Assembly: GCA_024195265.1 (NCBI GenBank)
Contig: JAJLRJ010000010.1
Span: forward strand, 18,048,193-18,112,192
DNA from: Dendrophyllia cribrosa
Taxonomy: Eukaryota > Cnidaria > Anthozoa > Scleractinia > Dendrophylliidae
DNA length: 64,000 nt
Reading direction: 5' to 3'
The translations under genes were made by a program, and so were the position numbers. A model generated the notes under the pieces. It was not told the origin of the DNA and ran no database searches. It saw only the letters and a program-made list of their open reading frames with translations. Within the stretch, counting starts at the first letter, position 1; each line of letters starts with the position of its first letter. Shown piece after piece: positions 53,987-60,784 of the stretch.

Positions 53987-54469
53987 ATGGCCACACCACT
54001 CGAGACGGCCCCTGAAGAAACTCAAACTCCAACTCCAACTCCAACACCTGCACGTGTTACCTCAGAGGTCCCGAAAACAAAGCCCGCAACAGAAAAGAAC
54101 CCCGGCCGCGTTGCTTCTGGCAAAAGGCTAGCAGAACGCAACCGCCTGGCCCGTGAAACAAAGAAAAAGGCCGAAGCGCAAAAGCCTGCACCATCAACAA
54201 GTGAAAACAATTCTGCAACAAGTGGCGCAACAAGTGACACAACAAGTGACACAACAAGTGACAGCAACTCAATCTTTTATATTCTGGGGTTTGCAGGGCT
54301 GGCTGTCTCTCTTGCTGGTGTTTATTACCAACGCGAAGCCATAATGCAAAGGATTGGACGCAAATCAAACACACCAGCAACACCAGCAAACACACCACCA
54401 GCAGACACACCCGCTGCACCACCCCAATCTCGAATTCCTGTAAGACAAGGAATTAAAAACACGGAATAA
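53987..54469 (+). CDS. Single-pass membrane protein with disordered flanks, 160 aa
   Basis: The N-terminus is a Thr/Pro repeat. A basic block (NPGRVASGKRLAERNRLARETKKK, residues about 38-61) resembles a conserved motif of Polinton small proteins. A Thr/Ser/Asp repeat linker (TSDTTSDTTSD) leads to a transmembrane helix (FYILGFAGLAVSLAGVYY, about 96-113), then a Pro/Ala-rich tail. The function is unknown; it could be a virion membrane or DNA-binding protein. The AATAAA at the stop codon (54466-54471) may double as a polyadenylation signal. It is first of five small genes, each with its own box. Confidence 0.6.
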   Translation: MATPLETAPEETQTPTPTPTPARVTSEVPKTKPATEKNPGRVASGKRLAERNRLARETKKKAEAQKPAPSTSENNSATSGATSDTTSDTTSDSNSIFYILGFAGLAVSLAGVYYQREAIMQRIGRKSNTPATPANTPPADTPAAPPQSRIPVRQGIKNTE

Positions 54470-54475
54470 AAAAAT

Positions 54476-54486
54476 CATATATATAC
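54476..54486 (+). promoter_or_regulatory. Promoter box CATATATATAC
   Basis: AATAAAAAAATCATATATAT, then ACTGGCC and the ATG at 54492. The A-run overlaps the stop of the gene before it. Confidence 0.75.
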
Positions 54487-54491
54487 TGGCC

Positions 54492-54680
54492 ATGAATACT
54501 TTCCAGGCTATGATGACTGGTGCTGCAATCGGAGGTGTGCTTCTTTTTTTGGGTGGATGTAACGTGGCTGCCATTGAAATAATTCTCAGCTTGTTAATGA
54601 ACAGGCACAATGAGCCCCGAGGCCCGAGACCGAACCCGAGGCCGAGGACGAGTGAGCCCGAGCCCGAGACCCGAGTCTGA
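54492..54680 (+). CDS. Small membrane protein, 62 aa
   Basis: An N-terminal hydrophobic helix (AAIGGVLLFLGGC, then AAIEIILSLLM) is followed by an Arg/Pro/Glu-rich tail. No domain is recognised. The promoter box 5 bp before the ATG and a second box immediately after the stop support a real gene. Confidence 0.55.
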   Translation: MNTFQAMMTGAAIGGVLLFLGGCNVAAIEIILSLLMNRHNEPRGPRPNPRPRTSEPEPETRV

Positions 54681-54693
54681 AAAATAAAAAAAT

Positions 54694-54704
54694 CATATGT
54701 ATAC
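54694..54704 (+). promoter_or_regulatory. Promoter box CATATGTATAC
   Basis: AAATAAAAAAATCATATGTA then TACTGG, 12 bp before the ATG at 54717. It is the G-variant of the box. Confidence 0.7.
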
Positions 54705-54716
54705 TGGACACAAACC

Positions 54717-54938
54717 ATGTCTGACAACAAGCTTGTGAAGTCTATCCTCGACGCCGCAACAATAACTGGCCTTGTCGCCGGTATTGGTTGGATTGGGAAA
54801 AAGACCATCAAAGAAAACTTCACTGCCGACCCCAGTGCAAGCTTAATGAACTACGTCAAGTTCACAGCCGCCATGGCTGGCAGCATCGCGCTGAAGAAAT
54901 ATCTCGAGGATCAGAAAATCCTCCCAGACAACATGTAA
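54717..54938 (+). CDS. Small conserved Polinton protein, 73 aa
   Basis: Two short hydrophobic segments (ATITGLVAGIGWIGKK, about 15-30, and YVKFTAAMAGSIALKKYLEDQK, about 46-67). I associate sequences of this type with cnidarian Polintons. Function unknown, possibly virion or membrane associated. It has its own box upstream. Confidence 0.6.
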   Translation: MSDNKLVKSILDAATITGLVAGIGWIGKKTIKENFTADPSASLMNYVKFTAAMAGSIALKKYLEDQKILPDNM

Positions 54939-54980
54939 ATCTAGCAGCATCACACCAACATCGTGTAAACATGTAAAAAA

Positions 54981-54991
54981 CATATGTATAC
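54981..54991 (+). promoter_or_regulatory. Promoter box CATATGTATAC
   Basis: GTAAAAAACATATGTATACA lies 11 bp before the ATG at 55003. Confidence 0.7.
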
Positions 54992-55002
54992 ACACGACCA
55001 CA

Positions 55003-55440
55003 ATGGCTTCGATTGCAATAATGGCCCTTGGCGCTGTTCTTAATGCGGCAGCTTTCACTGGTGGCAATTATCTCGCGAAATATCTGTCTGGTGATAACGG
55101 GAAGGCAGCAATGGATGAGAAAATCCGGCATGACCGCGCCCTGGAACAATACCAAGCTCCTTACGCCAAATACCAGAAGGACCGCACCAAGCTCCTCGAC
55201 TGGATTGCAGCCAACGATCGGATTAAACACCAAGCTAGCAAAAACTTCCAAACCACCGACCAAGCCCTGGCCTTGTATAACCAGACGCACCAAGCACAAC
55301 CAGATAAACAAATCAAAGACTACAAAGAGCCTGTCTTCTCGGACTTCTACAAGCCCAGCCTCCAACAACAGACTGGTGAACTTGCGTTCATTGGAGGCAC
55401 CCTGCTTGCGGGTGGGTATGCGGCTTATCACTTTCTTTAA
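55003..55440 (+). CDS. Conserved Polinton protein with N- and C-terminal membrane segments, 145 aa
   Basis: An N-terminal hydrophobic segment (IAIMALGAVLNAAAF), a polar helical middle with YAKYQKDRTKLLDWIAAND and PVFSDFYKPSLQQQTGEL, and a C-terminal hydrophobic segment (FIGGTLLAGGYAAYHFL). It resembles a small protein I connect with cnidarian Polintons. Function unknown. The frame is intact, with the start after a promoter box. Confidence 0.6.
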   Translation: MASIAIMALGAVLNAAAFTGGNYLAKYLSGDNGKAAMDEKIRHDRALEQYQAPYAKYQKDRTKLLDWIAANDRIKHQASKNFQTTDQALALYNQTHQAQPDKQIKDYKEPVFSDFYKPSLQQQTGELAFIGGTLLAGGYAAYHFL

Positions 55441-55462
55441 AAAAAAAATTTTAAAAAAATCC

Positions 55463-55473
55463 CATATATATAC
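55463..55473 (+). promoter_or_regulatory. Promoter box CATATATATAC
   Basis: TTTTAAAAAAATCCCATATA, then TATACC and the ATG at 55475. The distance to the stop of the gene before is only about 25 bp. Confidence 0.7.
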
Positions 55474-55474
55474 C

Positions 55475-55759
55475 ATGGCTGTCCCCGCCTTTTCTAAAAA
55501 TGCGATATTTTTACCAGCATGCCCCTTGCTCGCATCCATCCCGGAAGAGCATTATAAATTGGCTTTCTTGCTCGTAACAGCCATAACGGCCCAAGACCCT
55601 GAGGAAATAACTCGAGCGGTTCATGAAATGTGTGAACTAGGCAGAAAAGTTACTCCCGGGCGTTTCTTTGACGAAAATGAAGAATACAGGGAGGTTGAAA
55701 AGCTGCGAAATTTATTTGCACAGCTTATCCTTGAGTCGAACACACCTCCGGCCGCATAA
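55475..55759 (+). CDS. Small soluble protein, 94 aa
   Basis: Predicted mostly helical with LLASIPEEHYKLAFLLVTAI and an acidic C-terminal half (FFDENEEYREVEKLRNLFAQLI). No domain is recognised and no membrane segment is clear. The start is directly after the box; a longer in-frame extension upstream to 55028 overlaps the previous gene and is rejected. Confidence 0.55.
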   Translation: MAVPAFSKNAIFLPACPLLASIPEEHYKLAFLLVTAITAQDPEEITRAVHEMCELGRKVTPGRFFDENEEYREVEKLRNLFAQLILESNTPPAA

Positions 55760-55800
55760 GACATGGGCGTATTTCACCAATTCATAAGCATATACCCCCT

Positions 55801-56790
55801 ATGGAGGCCAAACTCTCAAGGATCTATTACAGTCCGAAAGGCTACTGGAAAGGTCTTGCCGCTGTGAAAAAGCTAGCTGCGGCGGCCAAGGTCTCTGATG
55901 ATGTCGCAAAGAAATGGCTGGTCAAACAAGCCCTCTGGCAAGTTAACCTCCCGGCGCCACGCCATATCCCTAGGTCAAAGTTTGATGTCTCATCACCCAA
56001 TGCAGTGCATCAAGCAGATCTTCTCTTCCTGCCCCACGACAAACTTCCTCGTGAGAGAAAAGTGTACAAATACGCATTAACCCTTGTGGATGTGGCTAGC
56101 CGTTTCAAAGCAGCAGAACCATTGACTTCGAAAGAGTCTGAAGAGGTGGCAAAAGCGTTTGCGCGGATTTACAGACGAGGGCCTTTGAAGTGGCCTCAGC
56201 TCTTGCAAGTTGACCCTGGGAAAGAGTTTATGGGGGCTGTGACAAAGACCATGGAAAACAACAAAACGACCATTCGTCGCGGGAGGGTTGATATCCACAG
56301 AGACCAAGCAATTGTGGAGAGATTCAATCGCACCCTGGCTGAAAGCCTGTTTGGTTATCAGTATGCCATTGAAATGAATATGCCCTCTAGTCGTTCGACT
56401 GCTTGGGTTAAAAGGCTGCCAGAGGTTGTCTCGGCCTTGAACAATGAAGTAACCCGGCTGACTGGCAAGAAGCCAAAGGATGCGATCAAAGAGAAAGCAA
56501 TATCCTCCAAACCCGCGACTCCATATGCTAGGCCTGTGGGGGTGAATGAGAAGAAGCTCCCTCCCCGGGCGAGTGTGAGATATTTGTACCAACCCGGTGA
56601 GCTAGAAGGGGGTGGGAGGCGTGCGACTGATCCGATCTGGTCTTTGAAGGTCTACAACGTTGAGAGAGTTGTCACCAAGCCGAATGAGCCAGTGGTGTAT
56701 TATCTCTACGACGGTCCTAAGAGAGGGTTTGTTCGTGAGGAGTTGATGGTTGTACCGCAGAGCACTCAGTTGCCCCCAGCTGGGCTCTAG
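55801..56790 (+). CDS. Polinton integrase (retrovirus-like DDE), 329 aa
   Basis: Catalyses insertion of the linear element into chromosomal DNA. The catalytic triad is visible: Asp73 in HQADL, Asp138 in QVDPGKEF, Glu173 in AIVERFNRTLAE, with about 35 residues between the last two. The N-terminal region (10-60) fits a zinc-free or degenerate DNA-binding part. The C-terminus (about 290-322) has a YYLYDGPKRGFVREELM stretch like a chromo-type or SH3-type tail. It starts after GCATATACCCCCT. Its stop codon overlaps that of the polymerase gene on the other strand. The frame is intact. Confidence 0.95.
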   Translation: MEAKLSRIYYSPKGYWKGLAAVKKLAAAAKVSDDVAKKWLVKQALWQVNLPAPRHIPRSKFDVSSPNAVHQADLLFLPHDKLPRERKVYKYALTLVDVASRFKAAEPLTSKESEEVAKAFARIYRRGPLKWPQLLQVDPGKEFMGAVTKTMENNKTTIRRGRVDIHRDQAIVERFNRTLAESLFGYQYAIEMNMPSSRSTAWVKRLPEVVSALNNEVTRLTGKKPKDAIKEKAISSKPATPYARPVGVNEKKLPPRASVRYLYQPGELEGGGRRATDPIWSLKVYNVERVVTKPNEPVVYYLYDGPKRGFVREELMVVPQSTQLPPAGL

Positions 56791-59700
56791 CGTGTGTCTT
56801 TGTGCCCGTATGCCAGAGTGTGAACACCATCATCCTTGATCCAGCGCTTAGAGTCAAAGGGAGAGAGCGTTGTCTTGGTGATGTGCTCGCCGAAGATTTG
56901 GTGGCCTTTGCTTCTGAGCCTGTCCATCCCGTGCTTGAAGGTTCTCCTGTCGAAGAGGGCGTCCTTGTAATTCTGGTGGGTGATCTCTTTCTTTGTGACA
57001 ACCTTGGTGGTGCCCTTTGCTTTCTTGATGTTTTTGTCGTCATCCAGAAGGATGGAGTACATCTTCGAGCGAAGACACACAACCTCAGAGATCGGCTTAC
57101 CCGCGCACTCGTCCTTCATTTTGCCGATGACCTTCTTGTTCTTCTGGCTGTGGAGCGGATGGTCCTTTGGGTAGTCGCTTGTGTCGTAGAGTTCGTCCCG
57201 AAGGTTCTCCATGTCTTTGTAGACATCCTCCGTCTTGATCTCGAGGAGTAGGGAGTCTGTGTCTGTGTAGAGTAGGTCTACTCGCGGGCCATATTTCAGC
57301 TTGAGATGGTTGTAATAGAAGTCGTACATCAGTGTTTTGGAGAGATCAAGGATGCACATGCCTGTGTAGACTGGGCGGTTGAAGAGGATTTTCTCCCTCT
57401 GCATCTGGATCCCCGCCAGATTGTTTCCAAAGATCGCTGCTCTAGTAAACAGTGGGCTTGCGATAAGCTTTCTAATCTTGTCTTGCTCGTGCGGCCGGAC
57501 AAACTTCATGTCGATTCGATTTCTGAGGTTCTCCATTGTCTTACCGAAGACGGAGTTGTTCATGAGCTTGAAGAAGTTCTTCTCAAAGTCTGAAGTGGCC
57601 TTCTTTCTGAGCTCGGTGTTCAGGGAGATGTATGGCGCCATCCATGCCCTTTGCTCAAACTTGAGGATTTTGTGGATTTTCGTCAACTTCATTCCAAGAT
57701 CCAGGTACTGCTGGAGTGTCCTGTAATGCAACACGTACCGGGATTTATCGCGTAGTGTAAGGAGCAGCTTATTTGTCTTGTCCTCTGGCTGCCCCTCTAC
57801 CAAGGCCCTTTGGTATGGTGACATCCATTCCTTTGGGACGACTTGCTTTTCTGGGGCTAGAGGATAAGCGTTGTGCTCATCGTGCAGCTCCTCGGGGTAC
57901 TCAAGATCAACCTCGAGAATGTAACCGATCTTTCTGTTTGACCTCCACTTCCTGATCTGGTGAACTGTTGGAAAGACAGGGCACCATGCGAAGTTGCCAA
58001 CTGGGAGAGGCTGACTCATGGCCCATCCATAGAGATTATTCGCGTCGAGATACATGATGTAACTTGACTCTTCGTTGGGGTTGTAGTCGCGAAGATATTT
58101 GTTGTTGGCCTTGCAGTGGCGCTTGCTCTCCATGGATATACCGCCTCGCAAGCCTCTTTCAACAAAGAGGTGCATGTTGACGTCTGTGAGCAGCTCCAGG
58201 TTGATGCCCGTATACTTGAGAAGGGCATCCCAGGAAAGGCCCGGGCTTGTATAGTAGTGTGCCGGGTCGAGCTTGTAGTGCTTCAAACATGTTTTACTGA
58301 AGTTTTCGAAAACATCGGCCAGAAGAAGCACATCTGTCTCAAGGTAGAGGTCGTGATACTCTCCAAGCGTCTTGCATCCAAATACCTCCCACACCTTTTG
58401 CGCGTGGGCGTATTCTTTATCTGAGATGCCTTCCTTCTTGAGCTCGCTGTAGAAGGCATCCTTCGGCGGGAGAGAGGCCTCATCGAATCGAGCCCAAGAG
58501 TCCATGTATTCGTAAGGGTAAATCCCTTTCTGTAAAATAAGCTCGCACTTAGCTTGGTTATTCTCATGGCTTGCCGTGATTGTGAAGGACTCTGTCTTGT
58601 TTGCTTCAACCAGGGCACTGAGGCTTGACTGCATGAACTGCAAGCTGTCAATGAACCTCAGCTTGCCGAGGGAGAAAGAGATGTATTTCTCCATGTTGTT
58701 TGGGATGCATTTCAAATCGGAATGCACGTTTGCAATACCACTTATGATGTGATGTGCATCATAACCCTTCAAGTTGTGAAAGATTACTGGAATTATTTCC
58801 GTTTTCGGGTTGGTTCGGAAATAGTTGATGTTGCAAGCACTGTGAGCCGCACCCCGATATTTGCCTGTGATGTGGCAATGATCTTTGACTGCGTCTCGAA
58901 CAGAGTCTTGGATAAGGGGTTCCCCACAGAACAGACAATCGGTCTGCTCTGGTGGATTATCAGGAGGTGCCTTCCTTTGATTCCATGGTCCGATAAATGG
59001 GAACACTTCCATTTCACCATCATAGTCCTGGATGTAAACTTTGAATGTCTTTTGGTAGCATTTGTTGGTGTGCCGATGAACGAAGCCCAAATATTCTCCT
59101 GTGTCTGGGTGATAGACCGCAATGGCATCCCTGTGGTTCTCCTTGACGAGAGACTTGTCACAGATGTGGCAATCTGTTGCACGGTTGAAATCTGCCCAGT
59201 CTGCTCTTGTCATGGAGAGTGGTTCCTTGCGTTGCAGCTCGTCTCTGATCTCTCCTTCCAGCTGCTGAAGGCTGTTAAGAAAGACTGGCACAGCGTCCTC
59301 TCCTCTGTATAGATAAGGCCCCTTTGTCTCTCCATCAGAGCAGACAGCTAACATGCAGAACCCGCAGGGTTTATGTACGGATGTTGCAGTGGTGCTGCTC
59401 TGTTGGGGATCTGGCATGCAACCGTGGACTTTTTCGACAATGCTTTCGAAGTCAGCATAGATGACCCAAGGCTTCTTCATCTGATTCTGGAAGTTCTTGA
59501 AGTGGAGGAAGTTTTCGCCTTCTTTTGGCATTTCAGCTCGTACCGGCCTACCGCTGACCCCCCTGCAGTAGAAGAGATGGTCAGTAAGAACCCGTTCTGA
59601 AGAAAAGGCTTGGAGACACCTGTCACAGTGATGCATACGGCGCCTTGCGTTGTACTCGCTGTGTAGGAGCCTGCTCATGCTCTTGATGTAACAGTAATGC

Positions 59701-60515
59701 GAGGTACGAGTGTTTGTGAGCATCATCAGATTGATCCTTCGCAGATCGGGGTCCTCTAACTCACTAACTCTGATTACAACCACCTTATTGTTCTGATATC
59801 CATAAATGTTGATTGCAAGGTTGTTTTGACGCTCAACCTTGGATATCTGACTCAGTGGTGTTGGAAAATCGATTCCAGTGAAGTCTAGGCCATCATCAAT
59901 GGGATAACTGCCTGGCCGGTCTGAATGCGCCTCTGCGGGGAACAATGCCGACCGCAGTGCCCAACGGAGACACCGGTTATCTCTGTTCTTCACATTGATG
60001 ATAGCCTGCTTTGACCTGAGTTTTGATGGGGTTGGGATAAATGTGCCACCCCGTAGTGGTTGATACATCCCGAACTCAAGGTAAACAGTTTTGATTTTAT
60101 CAATCACCCAACCAGAACCCATCTGCTGCCATCTGGCAATCTCTTCCTTAAAACCATTGACAATGCCTTCCAGGGTGCCCTCCTCTCGCAGCTGATATAG
60201 ATGTGTCACAATCAGTGGATTAACGTTCCAAAAGAAGTGAACAATTTCTCGATTGTCATTGCCTTCCATTGAAAAGTGAACATCGAATGATAAAATGACC
60301 TTCGCTCCACCAAGTTCTGTAACTTCGCGTGCTATTGTCTGGATAATAGCCGCCCTATTAGCTATGAAGAATGTATTGAGGTCCTTGATTTGGTAGTCAT
60401 CAGGGACGTTCATCTTGTAGCCATGCAACCAATCACCAAAATAGTCTTGGTTCCTTGGGTTGAAGTCAAGACGTTGAGCCGCCATGTTCATATCGATCTG
60501 CTGTGCCATTGCCAT
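56787..60515 (-). CDS. Family B DNA polymerase (protein-primed type), 1,242 aa
   Basis: It replicates the element's linear DNA, by protein priming judging from the family. Motifs in order: exonuclease I ADFESI (354-359), exonuclease II HNLKGYDAHH (580-589), exonuclease III ETDVLLLADVF (725-735), polymerase A YLDANNLYG (821-829), B KLMNNSVFGK (982-991), and C YTDTDS (1082-1087). Between exo I and exo II an HNH endonuclease VII-like insert with Cys pair CLFC and DHCHITGKYRGAAHSACN is present (527-562). The N-terminus (about 160-320) has DNRCLRWALRSAL and a CDRC...H...C zinc finger. The start MAMAQQID at 60515 lies in the right terminal repeat after the box; a longer frame to 60596 reads through the promoter and is rejected. 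Intact. Confidence 0.95.
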   Translation of the reverse strand: MAMAQQIDMNMAAQRLDFNPRNQDYFGDWLHGYKMNVPDDYQIKDLNTFFIANRAAIIQTIAREVTELGGAKVILSFDVHFSMEGNDNREIVHFFWNVNPLIVTHLYQLREEGTLEGIVNGFKEEIARWQQMGSGWVIDKIKTVYLEFGMYQPLRGGTFIPTPSKLRSKQAIINVKNRDNRCLRWALRSALFPAEAHSDRPGSYPIDDGLDFTGIDFPTPLSQISKVERQNNLAINIYGYQNNKVVVIRVSELEDPDLRRINLMMLTNTRTSHYCYIKSMSRLLHSEYNARRRMHHCDRCLQAFSSERVLTDHLFYCRGVSGRPVRAEMPKEGENFLHFKNFQNQMKKPWVIYADFESIVEKVHGCMPDPQQSSTTATSVHKPCGFCMLAVCSDGETKGPYLYRGEDAVPVFLNSLQQLEGEIRDELQRKEPLSMTRADWADFNRATDCHICDKSLVKENHRDAIAVYHPDTGEYLGFVHRHTNKCYQKTFKVYIQDYDGEMEVFPFIGPWNQRKAPPDNPPEQTDCLFCGEPLIQDSVRDAVKDHCHITGKYRGAAHSACNINYFRTNPKTEIIPVIFHNLKGYDAHHIISGIANVHSDLKCIPNNMEKYISFSLGKLRFIDSLQFMQSSLSALVEANKTESFTITASHENNQAKCELILQKGIYPYEYMDSWARFDEASLPPKDAFYSELKKEGISDKEYAHAQKVWEVFGCKTLGEYHDLYLETDVLLLADVFENFSKTCLKHYKLDPAHYYTSPGLSWDALLKYTGINLELLTDVNMHLFVERGLRGGISMESKRHCKANNKYLRDYNPNEESSYIMYLDANNLYGWAMSQPLPVGNFAWCPVFPTVHQIRKWRSNRKIGYILEVDLEYPEELHDEHNAYPLAPEKQVVPKEWMSPYQRALVEGQPEDKTNKLLLTLRDKSRYVLHYRTLQQYLDLGMKLTKIHKILKFEQRAWMAPYISLNTELRKKATSDFEKNFFKLMNNSVFGKTMENLRNRIDMKFVRPHEQDKIRKLIASPLFTRAAIFGNNLAGIQMQREKILFNRPVYTGMCILDLSKTLMYDFYYNHLKLKYGPRVDLLYTDTDSLLLEIKTEDVYKDMENLRDELYDTSDYPKDHPLHSQKNKKVIGKMKDECAGKPISEVVCLRSKMYSILLDDDKNIKKAKGTTKVVTKKEITHQNYKDALFDRRTFKHGMDRLRSKGHQIFGEHITKTTLSPFDSKRWIKDDGVHTLAYGHKDTR

Positions 60516-60779
60516 GTGGGTGGGTATATACGGGGGTGTGATTTCTCCAATTGGTAATACCTCGGGTTGGGTGGTGGTCTCGTGCCGGACCAGCATATAT
60601 AAAACAGACTAGAGGGGAGTAGTATAGGGGGTTGGGGCGTTCGGGATCACCCAAAATAAACCCCCAAAGGCCCGAATTACCGCCCCCACGGATGAATGGC
60701 AATGAATCCGTGGGGCGGTAATTCGGGCCTTTGGGGGCTTATTTTGGGGGGTCCCGAACCCCCAACCCCCTATACTACT
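60495..60779. repeat. Polinton right terminal inverted repeat
   Basis: Complement of 35808-36092. Its outer 162 bp (60618-60779) is self-complementary like the left end. Its inner part carries the box and start codon of the polymerase gene. Confidence 0.9.
60519..60534 (-). promoter_or_regulatory. Promoter box of the polymerase gene
   Basis: Minus-strand CCCGTATATACCCACCCAC directly before the ATG at 60515, the same as in the left terminal repeat. Confidence 0.7.
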
Positions 60780-60784
60780 CACGT
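60780..60784. repeat. Polinton target-site duplication, right copy
   Basis: CACGT, followed by the resumed satellite (TTTATCGCCAAATGCC). Confidence 0.75.

Larger units (their letters stand above)
35808..60779. mobile_element. Polinton/Maverick element, 24,972 bp
   Basis: Polintons are large virus-like DNA transposons that encode their own polymerase, integrase and capsid genes. This one is bounded by 285-bp inverted repeats, flanked by a short target duplication, and lies within one satellite monomer whose phase continues across the insertion. Order: a 120-codon gene and YqaJ (+), a retrotransposon insertion, four leftward genes, a 608-codon gene (+), a coiled-coil gene (-), capsid (+), ATPase (+), a split gene, five small genes and integrase (+), then polymerase (-). 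Coding sequence is clearly richer in G+C than the flanking satellite. Damage in at least three places suggests this copy is no longer autonomous. Confidence 0.95.

Noticed and set aside
60516..60596. Upstream start for the polymerase
   Set aside because: It would translate through the promoter box in the terminal repeat. The ATG at 60515 fits the spacing used by other genes.
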